From the NCBI GenBank assembly GCA_050303435.1, contig JBNLBT010000022.1, positions 1 to 38,925 of the forward strand: 38,925 bases of DNA, given 5' to 3'. Made by a program: the position numbers and the translations under genes. Positions 15,688 through 24,200 of the stretch are shown piece by piece; the first letter of the stretch is position 1, and every line of letters begins with the position of its first letter. Under the pieces are notes generated by a model. That model was not told the DNA's origin and made no database searches. It saw only the letters and a list, made by a program, of their open reading frames with translations. This stretch comes from JBNLBT01 sp050303435. Its GTDB lineage: Bacteria; Pseudomonadota; Gammaproteobacteria; Xanthomonadales; Marinicellaceae.

Positions 15688-18014
15688 GTGATCGCGCGCG
15701 TGGTTTTATTGAGGCAGTCCAGGCTCAACACGCGGGCCGCCGCGCAGCGCCGGTACAAGGCCGTGCCCGCACCGATGATGGCCGGCAGTTCCAGTTCGCT
15801 GGCGCGAATGGCCATGTGCGAGTTGCAGCCGCCATACTGTGTGACCAATCCGGCGATGCCGTGGGTGAAAATCCAGTCACAACCGGGATCGGCCCGTTGC
15901 ATCAACACGATGCGACCGCTCAAATCCTGAGTCTGATCGGATGACAAGCGGGCCGTGGGTGCAGTGATGCAGCGATCGGTGATGTAACTGGGGGCGGCGG
16001 TGAACGTGGCAAAACAGGCCAGCTCATCGGCGCTGCGGATCAAGGGCGGCAGCAGCAAGCTGTGGTGGATTGCGCGTTGCTTGGCTCGCGCCTGGATCAC
16101 GGCCTCGGCGGGGTGTTCTCCGCGCGCCAGCGCGTGGATTTCACTCAGCGTCAGATGCGCCAGTTGCACCGCTGATACGCCCTGTGTGCGGCCGATTTCG
16201 AGGCAGCAGTCCAACAGCGCAGAAATGCCGCGCGCGTACAGCACCTTGCCGTGTTCGCGCCTGAAAATGGCCGCCTGAATGAATTGGATCAGTGCTTCGG
16301 GGCTGCCCGGCCATTGCTGTTGTTGCATCAGGGTTTGCAGGCGGTCCAGTTGCGATTTTGTCCACACCATCGGTGGTTTTGAGCGGGCAGTGTGGGGTTT
16401 TTTCCAATTAAAATACAACTCAGGTCTGGCGTCGTAGCGCGGTGAACAGAGGTTGTACATGTCCGGTCGCATGTGCCCGTAGCGGTGCAGAAATTCATCC
16501 CGGGACAGTTGCGCAAAATCGCGACACAATTGCGCGGTGTCGTTTGGCAGGCCGGCCATGAAGCGGGCGCTGTCGCTTGCGCTGAGCACGCCTTCACGCT
16601 GCATGGAATCGAGCAAGCGGCGCGCCATGAAACCGGCGCGCGCCAATCCGGCAAATGGCCGGGCACCGCAGCGCCGGGTGACCTCCAGCAAGGCCTCAAA
16701 CCGAGCGGCCAAGTGCGCGTGTTTCGCTGCGCAGTTGTGCAGTCTGTTCGGCAGCTGACTGATCGTCTGCCAATCCTGCCGCCAGGGGCTGTCGGAGTCG
16801 AAAATCACCCGCCGGGTCAGTCGCCGCAAGGCGGTGAACAGATCGTCCAGTTGCGCCGGGCTGAATCCCGCCTGCGCCAACTGTTCACGCTCTGCAGCCA
16901 CGCTGAAGTGATCGCAATTGTGGCTGACGGTGAATTCGATCCGGTCGTGCCAATGCGGGTTGTCCGCCAGCCGTTGCAGTCCCTGTTGGACCAGCGACTC
17001 TCGCAACGCATCGGGGATGTCGGCGGGCGTCAGTGATGTCAGGCTTTTGCGCACGTCAATGTGCCCCTGGCCGGCGAGCTCGAGCATCAGCCGGGTGTCG
17101 GCCGGTGCACAATACCCGTACGCTTGGCGGGACTCTGCCCAGCTGCGGTCGGTGATCAGGTGACGGTACAGGGACAGGGCCAACGCGTTGGGTCGGGTGC
17201 CGATCATTTCGGCGGGATTCCAGTCGGGCATGTTGCCCCACAGCGTGGGCGCCTGCGGGTGTTGGCTGGCGGCACTGCGGTGGCGCATTTGCAACGCGTC
17301 GATGCAGTCGCGTTGCTCAGCGACCGTCGCTGTGGTTGCTGAAGGCAGAGGCAGGGGGCGCACTTGCACCACGTGCAGATCGTTGCTTTGTGTGAGTAAA
17401 AACTCCAGGTCCAGTTGTTGGCAAGCGAACAGCGTTTCCAGCCGCAGCAACACGGCGATGAGGCTTTGCTGCCAGCCATGACCACGCAGCTGCAGGTGCG
17501 ATCTGGCCAGGTACAGGGTGCGGGGATTGCGCGAGCGCCCCGAAGTGATGTCGTCGTGGGTGCCGCTGGCTTCGTCGTAATTGATCACCACGTAGGGCCG
17601 TCCACTGGCCGGCTCACAGCTGAACACCACGCCGTTGATGCGTGGGTGTTTGATCCAGGGCTGGATCAGCACACAGCTGCGCGGGTCTCGCTTTGGATAG
17701 CGTGCAAACACCGCTTCAATTGCCTCGGGCAGCTGCGCGCTTGATTCAAGGGTCAGGCTGGTGTAATGGCCTGCGCGGGTGCCGGCAGTTTGGTCTTCAT
17801 CGGCCGCGCTGCTGCGCACGATCAATTGACTGCCAAATGGGTGGATTCGTGCAGTCCACGCCGCGCGATTGTGTTTGATGCCTTGCCATTCGGCGTGGCT
17901 CAAGGTCCACTGCGGCAACAACAGCCTGGCATCGATCAGTCCATGCAATTGCGCCAGATTTTCGGCCTTGGTGCTGAACCTCAGTGGTGCCTGACTGGAT
18001 TGAGCGGGCTTCAT
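15684..18014 (-). CDS. PEP-synthase-like dikinase, L-glutamine kinase candidate (Cj1418-like)
   Basis: The 776-residue protein has an N-terminal ATP-grasp/PPDK-type nucleotide domain (IVRSSAADEDQTAGTRAGHY near 65-84; DLEFLLTQSNDLHVVQVRPL near 202-221). A long central region follows (MPDWNPAEMIG). The C-terminal swivelling phosphohistidine domain contains YGGCNSHMAIRASELELPA, with the candidate phospho-His at 733. There is no PEP/pyruvate TIM-barrel domain, so it is not a PEP synthase; the layout is that of rifampin phosphotransferase and Cj1418. Cj1418 transfers the beta-phosphate of ATP through His to the amide of glutamine, giving L-glutamine phosphate, AMP and Pi. ATGA overlaps on both sides tie it to the methyltransferase and amidotransferase genes. 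Confidence 0.87.
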   Translation of the reverse strand: MKPAQSSQAPLRFSTKAENLAQLHGLIDARLLLPQWTLSHAEWQGIKHNRAAWTARIHPFGSQLIVRSSAADEDQTAGTRAGHYTSLTLESSAQLPEAIEAVFARYPKRDPRSCVLIQPWIKHPRINGVVFSCEPASGRPYVVINYDEASGTHDDITSGRSRNPRTLYLARSHLQLRGHGWQQSLIAVLLRLETLFACQQLDLEFLLTQSNDLHVVQVRPLPLPSATTATVAEQRDCIDALQMRHRSAASQHPQAPTLWGNMPDWNPAEMIGTRPNALALSLYRHLITDRSWAESRQAYGYCAPADTRLMLELAGQGHIDVRKSLTSLTPADIPDALRESLVQQGLQRLADNPHWHDRIEFTVSHNCDHFSVAAEREQLAQAGFSPAQLDDLFTALRRLTRRVIFDSDSPWRQDWQTISQLPNRLHNCAAKHAHLAARFEALLEVTRRCGARPFAGLARAGFMARRLLDSMQREGVLSASDSARFMAGLPNDTAQLCRDFAQLSRDEFLHRYGHMRPDMYNLCSPRYDARPELYFNWKKPHTARSKPPMVWTKSQLDRLQTLMQQQQWPGSPEALIQFIQAAIFRREHGKVLYARGISALLDCCLEIGRTQGVSAVQLAHLTLSEIHALARGEHPAEAVIQARAKQRAIHHSLLLPPLIRSADELACFATFTAAPSYITDRCITAPTARLSSDQTQDLSGRIVLMQRADPGCDWIFTHGIAGLVTQYGGCNSHMAIRASELELPAIIGAGTALYRRCAAARVLSLDCLNKTTRAIT

Positions 18015-18763
18015 GGTTTAAATTGCCCGCACCAGACGCGGGTTTCATACGGCACCGTGATGCGCGATTCTCCTGTGCCCATGAGGATTTCGGCGATGCC
18101 ATCCAGGATGGCCTGAAACCCCTGGCCAGCCTGGCGTTTCAGGGTCAAATGGGTGCCCCAGGCGGCCAGCACCTCGGCCGGTTTCTGTTGCACCTGAAAG
18201 GGCAGTGTGGTGTGTTCAATGCGTTTGAACAGCGCGCTTTTCTGCATCGCCTGATGCAATGGATGGCGTCGTTTGCCGTACCTGTAGGTCGGTAAATGGT
18301 CGTGAATGCAACGTTCAATTTGTGCTTGCAGCGGGTCGTTCAGGTCGCGATGATTCCACAGCGCGGCAAAGCAGCCACCGGGCCGGGCGATGCGTCGGGC
18401 TTCCGCCCATGCCAGCGTGCGGTTCACCACATTGAATGAGGAACCGAATGCGACCAGTGGGTAGTGATTGTGCGGGCGTCCGGTTTGTTCAGCCACGCCG
18501 CTGTACCAGTGCACCTGCGCATTGCAAGCGGTGAGTTCCTGTCCCACCTGGCGCATGGCCCGGTTGGGTTCGACGGCGTCCACCTGCAAACCCTGTGCCA
18601 ACAACAGGCGGGTCAAATGCCCCGTGCCGGCGCCGACATCGCAGACACGCTGCCCGCTGCGCAGCGGGCACACCTCTGCCAGCCACGGCAGGGTCTGCGG
18701 TGCATAGTCCGGCCGGTGACGGTAGCCGTCCGCCACGTCGGTGTAATCCCATTCAATTCGCAC
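18011..18763 (-). CDS. Class I SAM-dependent methyltransferase (possible phosphoramidate O-methyltransferase)
   Basis: From a GTG at 18763 the protein has 250 residues: VRIEWDYTDVADGYRHRPDY, then motif I VCDVGAGTGHLTRLL (E/DxGxGxG) and DAVEPNRAM (motif II acidic residue), with a class I Rossmann order. The open frame extends about 90 codons further upstream, but that stretch lies inside the APS-kinase-like gene and reads as non-homologous. The GTG gives an 11-base overlap with the upstream gene. The stop overlaps the glutamine kinase start as ATGA. In Campylobacter, methyltransferases (Cj1419, Cj1420) accompany the phosphoramidate genes and are thought to supply its methyl group. Only one is present here. 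Substrate not established. Confidence 0.82.
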   Translation of the reverse strand: MRIEWDYTDVADGYRHRPDYAPQTLPWLAEVCPLRSGQRVCDVGAGTGHLTRLLLAQGLQVDAVEPNRAMRQVGQELTACNAQVHWYSGVAEQTGRPHNHYPLVAFGSSFNVVNRTLAWAEARRIARPGGCFAALWNHRDLNDPLQAQIERCIHDHLPTYRYGKRRHPLHQAMQKSALFKRIEHTTLPFQVQQKPAEVLAAWGTHLTLKRQAGQGFQAILDGIAEILMGTGESRITVPYETRVWCGQFKP

Positions 18764-19283
18764 AGTGAATGCTCTGCCACAGTTGTTGACACATCGCCTC
18801 AATACTCGAGGTCTCGGAGTTGCACAGCACCAACTCGGGATGAATGGGCCATTCAGCCGCAATGCCGTAGCCGACGACCTGGTTCTCAAGCCCGTCGAGG
18901 GCCTTGCGGTACAGTCCTTTGCGGTCGCGCCGCAACAAGGTTTCCTGCGGGCATTTGAGGCACACTTCGGTGTAACGGTGTGTGCGCTGCCGGTTGATGA
19001 ATTGAACCCGGTGAAATAAGGAAATGGTGGCACAAATCACGGTCAGACCCCGACGCGTCAGCCGGTGACACAAGCGCGCGTACTGTAAGGCCAGGCGCAG
19101 TCGCTGCTCGCGTGCGTAGACATCGCCTTGGGCGTTGCTGCCAATGCTTCGGCGCAAACAATCGCCGTCCAGCAACACGTGGTTCAAGCCCTCGCGCTTG
19201 AAGCGTTGGCTCAGGGCCAGAGCCAGCGTGGTTTTACCGCTGCCGGACAGCCCGGTGATCCAGATCAGGTGCCCGCGGTTCAT
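18753..19283 (-). CDS. Adenylylsulfate-kinase-like protein, Cj1415-like CDP-amidate kinase candidate
   Basis: From the ATG at 19283 the protein has 176 residues with a P-loop GLSGSGKTT (11-19), the LLDGDCLRR motif (37-45) of APS kinases, an ATIS.F segment and the C-terminal LYRKALDGLENQVVG region. CysC phosphorylates the 3'-OH of adenylylsulfate to make PAPS. No sulfate-activation genes (cysD/cysN, cysH) are here, whereas the flanking genes match Cj1416-Cj1418. The Cj1415 homolog in that set phosphorylates cytidine diphosphoramidate at the 3' position. The start overlaps the upstream stop as ATGA, which decides against an in-frame ATG 18 codons upstream. True APS kinase activity, feeding the adjacent sulfotransferase-fold protein, is the main alternative. 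Confidence 0.85.
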   Translation of the reverse strand: MNRGHLIWITGLSGSGKTTLALALSQRFKREGLNHVLLDGDCLRRSIGSNAQGDVYAREQRLRLALQYARLCHRLTRRGLTVICATISLFHRVQFINRQRTHRYTEVCLKCPQETLLRRDRKGLYRKALDGLENQVVGYGIAAEWPIHPELVLCNSETSSIEAMCQQLWQSIHCAN

Positions 19284-20137
19284 GGAAGGGCACCGGTTAA
19301 TTTTGCTTGCACTGTGACATCCATTGGTGCCACCCACGCTGGGTAGTCCAGCCAGGCCACCGAATCCTGCAAAGCCGCGAGGATGCGTTGGCTCAATTGC
19401 GGACTCATGCTGTGCAGGTGTTCATTGGACTGGCCTTTAAAATGAAAGGTGTGCCTGGCGCGGCCTTCCTGCAGCAGGCGCGTTTCCTGGGCCTTAATGG
19501 CCTTAAACGATGAACATTCCAGCGCGTGTGCCAATTGTTGGGGGTCGGTCTCGATGTTGAGGTGACCTAAAACTTTGAGCAGTGTGGTGCGCGGGTCTTT
19601 TTTATAGTCTTCGAAGCGCACCAGACAATGCGGTTGTTGTTGCAGTCGTGCGACGCTGTGACGCAGGAATTGCTGCAGATATCGCAAGGGCGTGATGCCG
19701 TGTCTCGGGTCAGTTTCATCCAGCCATACGCTGAATGGACTGTTGCAGGCGCCGTGCGCGTGTTGTCTGCGCCAGGCGGAATACAGCATGTCGCGTGGAT
19801 CACGCACCATGAAGATCAGCGCGCCATTGTGCGACCCATGCTCAGGCCACTGGTGGGCAAAATCCACCCGCGTGTGCGGGATGAATTTAAACACGCGGTG
19901 ACACCGGTAGGCCGGCAGGGTCTGTCGCCAGTGATGCTGTGCATCGGTGTATTGATAGGTGTTGGGTGCCAAACGCGCCCATTCATCCTGCAGACAAATG
20001 CCCCAGGGCTGAAAAACGGCGACATTCAATTCCAGCAGACAATTGGCCAGCCAGGCCGCTCCGCAGGGCAATTCGGGTGAAATCACTTGGGCAGTCGCGC
20101 TTGCATGGTCGCACTGCCAAACCGGGACATCGGGCAT
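19280..20137 (-). CDS. Sulfotransferase-fold protein, candidate phosphoramidate transferase
   Basis: The 285-residue protein has a sulfotransferase layout: a 5'-loop region ISPELPCGAAWLANCLLEL (19-37), the 3'-phosphate-binding motif MVRDPRDMLYSAW (110-122, with Arg and Ser) and the later LVRFEDYKKDP segment. Normal PAPS-dependent enzymes have a PKSGTTWL-like loop. Here the Lys is replaced and the Thr/Ser positions are Ala, while the following W-L is kept. That suggests a changed group at the 5' end of the nucleotide, with 3'-phosphate recognition retained. It is the first gene of the phosphoramidate operon. The obvious hypothesis is that it transfers the phosphoramidate group from 3'-phospho-CDP-amidate to a glycan or other acceptor. 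An ordinary sulfotransferase remains possible. No good ribosome-binding site precedes the ATG. Confidence 0.78.
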   Translation of the reverse strand: MPDVPVWQCDHASATAQVISPELPCGAAWLANCLLELNVAVFQPWGICLQDEWARLAPNTYQYTDAQHHWRQTLPAYRCHRVFKFIPHTRVDFAHQWPEHGSHNGALIFMVRDPRDMLYSAWRRQHAHGACNSPFSVWLDETDPRHGITPLRYLQQFLRHSVARLQQQPHCLVRFEDYKKDPRTTLLKVLGHLNIETDPQQLAHALECSSFKAIKAQETRLLQEGRARHTFHFKGQSNEHLHSMSPQLSQRILAALQDSVAWLDYPAWVAPMDVTVQAKLTGALP

Positions 20138-20239
20138 CTAATTCTAACGATTTAACGACCTTATATTCTATTTCAAGATTTCTCACGGGTGCAGCAGTTT
20201 ATCCACTGCAAAAAGGCATTAATCGTGCAAGCGATGGAT

Positions 20240-20268
20240 TTTAAACAAAAAATTTACAATTCTGTTAA
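20240..20268 (-). promoter_or_regulatory. Candidate promoter of the phosphoramidate operon
   Basis: Read on the minus strand, TTAACA (20268-20263) and TTTAAA (20245-20240) are 17 bases apart in an AT-rich stretch about 100 bases before the first operon gene. TTGAAATAGAATATAAG nearer the gene (about 20181-20165) offers weaker alternatives. Only consensus similarity supports this. Confidence 0.35.
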
Positions 20269-20313
20269 TCCTTTATCGCCTGCAGCCGCTGTCAAAGTGC
20301 CATCGGCATGTAA

Positions 20314-20339
20314 CAAACCCGGCGCATTGGCCGGGTTTG
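20314..20339 (-). terminator. Intrinsic terminator hairpin after the small secreted protein gene
   Basis: A perfect 10-bp inverted repeat (CAAACCCGGC / GCCGGGTTTG) with a 6-base loop lies 30 bases past the stop at 20369. A T-run follows on the plus strand (ATTTTTTAC). On the minus strand the hairpin is preceded by A-rich DNA and followed by TTAC. It probably acts mainly to separate this gene from the phosphoramidate operon downstream. Confidence 0.65.
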
Positions 20340-20368
20340 ATTTTTTACAACAGCTGTCGCTTCGGACG

Positions 20369-20845
20369 TCAATCGTCGTCGCGGGGTTCGACTTTTTCCA
20401 TGTATTCATCCAAGCCGATGATGCCGGGGAATGGAGAAACCATTTCCAATTCGTGGTGTTCGTGGAAAGGCGGGATCGAGTAGCATTTTTTGCATTGGAA
20501 CGACACACCCATGCTCAGATCGTAGTTGTTCACCGTGTTGGTGAGAATGTACGGTCCGGTGATGTGCGTCGACACCGTGCCTGCACCGGGCACCGACCAG
20601 GGCCAGCTGGGGCCACCGCCGCCGGCGTAGGTCTGGCAATAATTGTTGGTTGAATGGAACACCGCGCAGCGGTCCGGATCCAGGGTGGGGAATCCACAGG
20701 CTGGGGAATTGGCGACGGTGGTGGCGCCGGACCAGTTGACCGTGGCCACGGTGACAATGGTGCCGCGATGACACCAGGGCACCGCCATGGCGTGGCCGGC
20801 GGCCAAAACACCCAGGATGCCCAAAAGCGTGTGTTTGATTTTCAT
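20369..20845 (-). CDS. Small secreted Cys-containing protein of unknown function
   Basis: The product is 158 residues with a clear signal peptide (MKIKHTLLGILGVLAAGHAMA), probable cleavage after AMA and mature start VPWCHRG. The mature protein has several Cys, including a C-K-K-C pair (residues about 118-121) and a Gly/Pro/Trp stretch (GGGGPSWPWSVPG), and ends in an acidic tail (EPRDDD). No family is recognised. The ATG at 20845 is chosen because GGAG lies 7 bases upstream and the signal peptide begins there. It has its own strong-looking promoter with paired inverted repeats and its own terminator, so it is a regulated single-gene unit. A disulfide-stabilised or metal-binding periplasmic or secreted role is possible but unproven. 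Confidence 0.78.
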   Translation of the reverse strand: MKIKHTLLGILGVLAAGHAMAVPWCHRGTIVTVATVNWSGATTVANSPACGFPTLDPDRCAVFHSTNNYCQTYAGGGGPSWPWSVPGAGTVSTHITGPYILTNTVNNYDLSMGVSFQCKKCYSIPPFHEHHELEMVSPFPGIIGLDEYMEKVEPRDDD

Positions 20846-20860
20846 GCTCAACTCCAAAAA

Positions 20861-20876
20861 TATACAAGAATGTATA
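20861..20876. promoter_or_regulatory. Inverted repeat (operator-like site 1)
   Basis: TATACAAGAATGTATA is a perfect inverted repeat (6-bp arms, 4-base spacer) starting at the end of the -10 hexamer and reaching into the leader of the small secreted protein gene. Binding here would block the promoter or early transcription. A related repeat lies 51 bases away, centre to centre. Confidence 0.5.
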
Positions 20877-20905
20877 TATTAGCGCCCGCAGATTTTCCGC
20901 GTCAA
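20876..20905 (-). promoter_or_regulatory. Sigma-70-like promoter of the small secreted protein gene
   Basis: On the minus strand TTGACG (20905-20900) and TAATAT (20881-20876) are separated by 18 bases. The expected start lies about 25 bases before the GGAG ribosome-binding site. It sits exactly between two similar inverted repeats. Confidence 0.6.
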
Positions 20906-20911
20906 GAAAAA

Positions 20912-20927
20912 TATACATAATAGTATA
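20912..20927. promoter_or_regulatory. Inverted repeat (operator-like site 2)
   Basis: TATACATAATAGTATA repeats the TATAC...GTATA pattern of site 1 with one arm mismatch. It lies just upstream of the -35 element. The 51-base centre spacing is near five helical turns, so two bound dimers would face the same side of the DNA. Confidence 0.45.
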
Positions 20928-21210
20928 ATTTTAATCGTTTATTCACGCCGCGGCCCACGCGTCGCAATTTTAAAATGGTCGTCAATCGCGTATAATCGGT
21001 GCAACAGACGATTCAAGGAATTCACTGTGCTGTCAGTCTGGCAGATTCGGATGGGGGAGTCTGGCTGCTTTGGACTGAGCCGATGACAGGCGAGACAGAC
21101 CAATTCACCCACGGTGTCGATGATTCTGAACGGAAGACTCGGAAAGGATGATTTGAGCCGAAACGGCGGGCCCCACCGGCACCGCGCGATTCAAGCCCAT
21201 ACACACACAG
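20928..21210 (+). other. Intergenic region and long leader before the nSTAND gene
   Basis: A TATAAT at 20991-20996 is the best -10 for the plus strand, with only a poor -35 (TTTTAA, 20968-20973) 17 bases upstream. If used, it gives a leader of about 210 bases without a Shine-Dalgarno sequence at the ATG (21211). I see no gene, riboswitch or RNA family I can name in the leader. Confidence 0.35.
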
Positions 21211-24200
21211 ATGACAGCAGAATTGTTTGAAAAGCCATTTCACCTGGGTGACTGGCTGATAAAACCGGCGCGCAATGAAATCAGCAATGCCCGCAGCAAT
21301 CGCGCCATTCAACCCAAGATGATGCAGGTGCTGATCTATTTGTGCCAGCACCCCAACCGCATTGTGGCCCCCGATGACTTGATTGAACATTGCTGGGGCA
21401 ACTTGCCGATGAGTGACAATCCGGTGCATAAATGCATCGCTGAGCTCAGAAAAGCCCTCGGCGATTCGTCCAAAAAACCACGCTACATCCGCACCGTTCC
21501 GAAGAAAGGCTATTCAGTGATTGCCCGTTTGTCGCTGGCCGACTCGGGCGGTCAGGTGAACGAACCGTATTGGCTGGATCGTTCGCCGTTCCCCGGGCCA
21601 CAGCCGATGGACGCGTCCATGCACGCGGTGTATTTTGGCCGCGACCACGCACTGGGTGAAATCGGCCGACGACTTGATCGCGTCGAGGCCGGCACCCCGG
21701 TGCTGATCACACTCAGCGGTGAAACCGGTGTCGGCAAAACCTCTTTGATTCAAGCGGGGCTGGTGCCGCGACTGCGCAACCCCTATCGCCCATTCAAACA
21801 CGCCTACACCGACTGCGTGAGCCTCAGCCTGCACGCCTGCACACGCAGCGCGGAACGCGGTGAATGGCTGCAAAGCCTGCGCCAGCGATGCCATCCGCCT
21901 GAGGCGTGCAACAATGCAGATCCACCGCCGTCGTCCGCAGCCCAGCGCATCCTCTTTATTGATCAGCTGGAATGGCTGTACGCGGCGGACGACGGCGATG
22001 CGCTGGCAGCGGAGTTGCTGGCTCAGCTGCGGACGCTGTTGCGCGGCGGACAGTGGCTGGTGATCGTTGCGGTGCGCACGCATGCGGCCACGCGCTGGCT
22101 CAACGACTGCGTCAATGCAGTGGACGACATCGAACACCATCACCACCGGCTGGAAGCGCCGGACATCGCGCAATTGGATCGCATGGTGCACCAACCGGCA
22201 CTGGCCGCGGGTTTGCGTTTTGAACAGCGGCCGGAAAACAAAACGCGTCTGGGCCAGCATCTGGTGCAGTCAGCCCACGATCGGCAGCACGCACTGACCA
22301 GCCTGCAGGCCGTACTGTGGGTGTTGTACCGGGATCGCGAAGGCCACATGCTCACCTGGGCGGCGCATGAAGCTGCAGGAGGTATGGCCACTGCGGTGGT
22401 GTCCGCCGCTGAACAACTGCGCAGTCATTTAACCGCAGAGCACACACAGTTGCTGCAGCGTTGGCTGCACAAATTGCTCAGCCTCAACTGGCGCAATGGT
22501 GAACAGGTCAAGCGATTGGACATGCCGGTGTCGTTGTGTCGCAACGGCGCCGAGCGAGCGTTGCTTGAACAACTGCTGGATGGCGGTTTGCTGCGGGACA
22601 GCACCCACCGCAATGCGCCCAGTGTGCACCTGGCGCACCCGGTGCTGTGCACCGACTGGCCGTGGCTGGTGCAATGGATCGATGCGCACCGGGCATCGCT
22701 GCGTGCACGCGACGACATCGCCATGGCCAGCACCCGCTGGTTGGGACATGACCTTGACCGGGCCTTGTTGTACGCGCGTGGCCGCTTGTGGCAGATGGCC
22801 CGAAGGGTGCGCGATAACCCCGATTGCCGCTTAAGTGACGATGAACACCGCTTCATTCAGGCCTGCACCCAGGAACGCACACGACGCAATCGCTGGCGTC
22901 TGCTCAACGGGACCGGCCTGGCGCTGTTGCTGGTGCTGATGCTGTGGGGCGGCTGGCGCATGCAGGTCCAGGAGAAAGAAATCAGGCGCCAGTCTGGGCA
23001 ACTGTCGCAGCTGCGTACACTGGGCCTGGAGGAGTTGAAAAACCAGCTCAAACCGCTGGGCCGGGTCGATTTGCTGGCGCCGCTGGGTCAGGCGGTGATC
23101 GCGCAAATGCAACAGAACTCAGCACACAATCTGTCGGACACGGAGCGCTTGCAATGGGCTTCAACGCATTTACTGATGGGGGAGATTCTGTTTGAGCAAA
23201 GGGACATGCCACAGGCGGGAGAACATTTTCAGGCCGCTGCCGCCGTGTTGCGCGCATTCGATGAGGCACCAACGCGCGCCGTCCTGGTGTTGCAAAAATC
23301 CATGTTGGCGCATTACTGGTTGGGGTACCTGGCGTATCTGCAACGTCAATTCGATGCCGGTGAATCCCATTGGCAGGCCTATCTGCATCTGGCCAGGGAA
23401 CTGGCCGAAATGCAGCCGGACAATCCCGACTGGCGGCTGGAAATTTCCTATGCTTTGAACAATCTGGGCACACTGGCCAATTCAATGCAGCAGTTGCAGC
23501 AGGCGGACGTGTATTTTCAGCAGTCGGTGGCGATCAAACAGCAATTGCTTGAGTTGCGGCCCAACGACGCGGTGTTGATTGCTGACCTGGCCGACAGCGT
23601 GTCCTGGGTGGGCACGATTGAACAAAAACAGGGGCGTTTGAGCGATGCACTGGGTCACTTCATTGAGTCGCGTGAAATCACGCGGCAGCTCAGCGGCATG
23701 GACCCGGGCAACGCCGAATGGCGCCACCGTCTGGCGCTGGCCTGGCATCGCGTGGCTTTGATGCAGTTTGACCTGGGCTTGCTGCAAGACAGCGAAGCGG
23801 CGGTGAAGCGCACGCTGGAGTTGCTCTCGGCGCTGGCGCAGGCCGATGATCACAATTACGATTTGAAGCGGCAATTGATCAATGCCTATCAATTGCACGC
23901 ACAGATTTCGCGAGCGCATGGCCAGCACAGCCAGGCGCTGCAGGCCATCCAGATCGCGCAGCAATTGATCGAGGCATTCCGCCTGAATCTCAAATTCAAT
24001 GAAAACACCGCATTGCAGCAAATCAAATTGATGCGTCAACAGGCATTGATCATGCAACAACAGGACCGCAGTGACGCGGCCATGACGGTGCTAAATGATG
24101 CAGTGCGCCTGTGGCATGAATCGCTGTCTGTGGAGCAAAACGCCCAGGCCGAAGCCTTGGTGTTGGTGCAACTGGCCCGGTTGCACTTGATGCAACTCAA

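Noticed and set aside
15684..18014. Annotation as PEP synthase or pyruvate phosphate dikinase.
   Set aside because: The C-terminal PEP/pyruvate-binding barrel is absent; the chain ends 43 residues after the phospho-His.
18753..19283. Annotation as CysC for sulfate assimilation.
   Set aside because: No cysD, cysN, cysH or cysI near; the operon partners fit CDP-amidate metabolism better. Kept as the main alternative in the feature entry.
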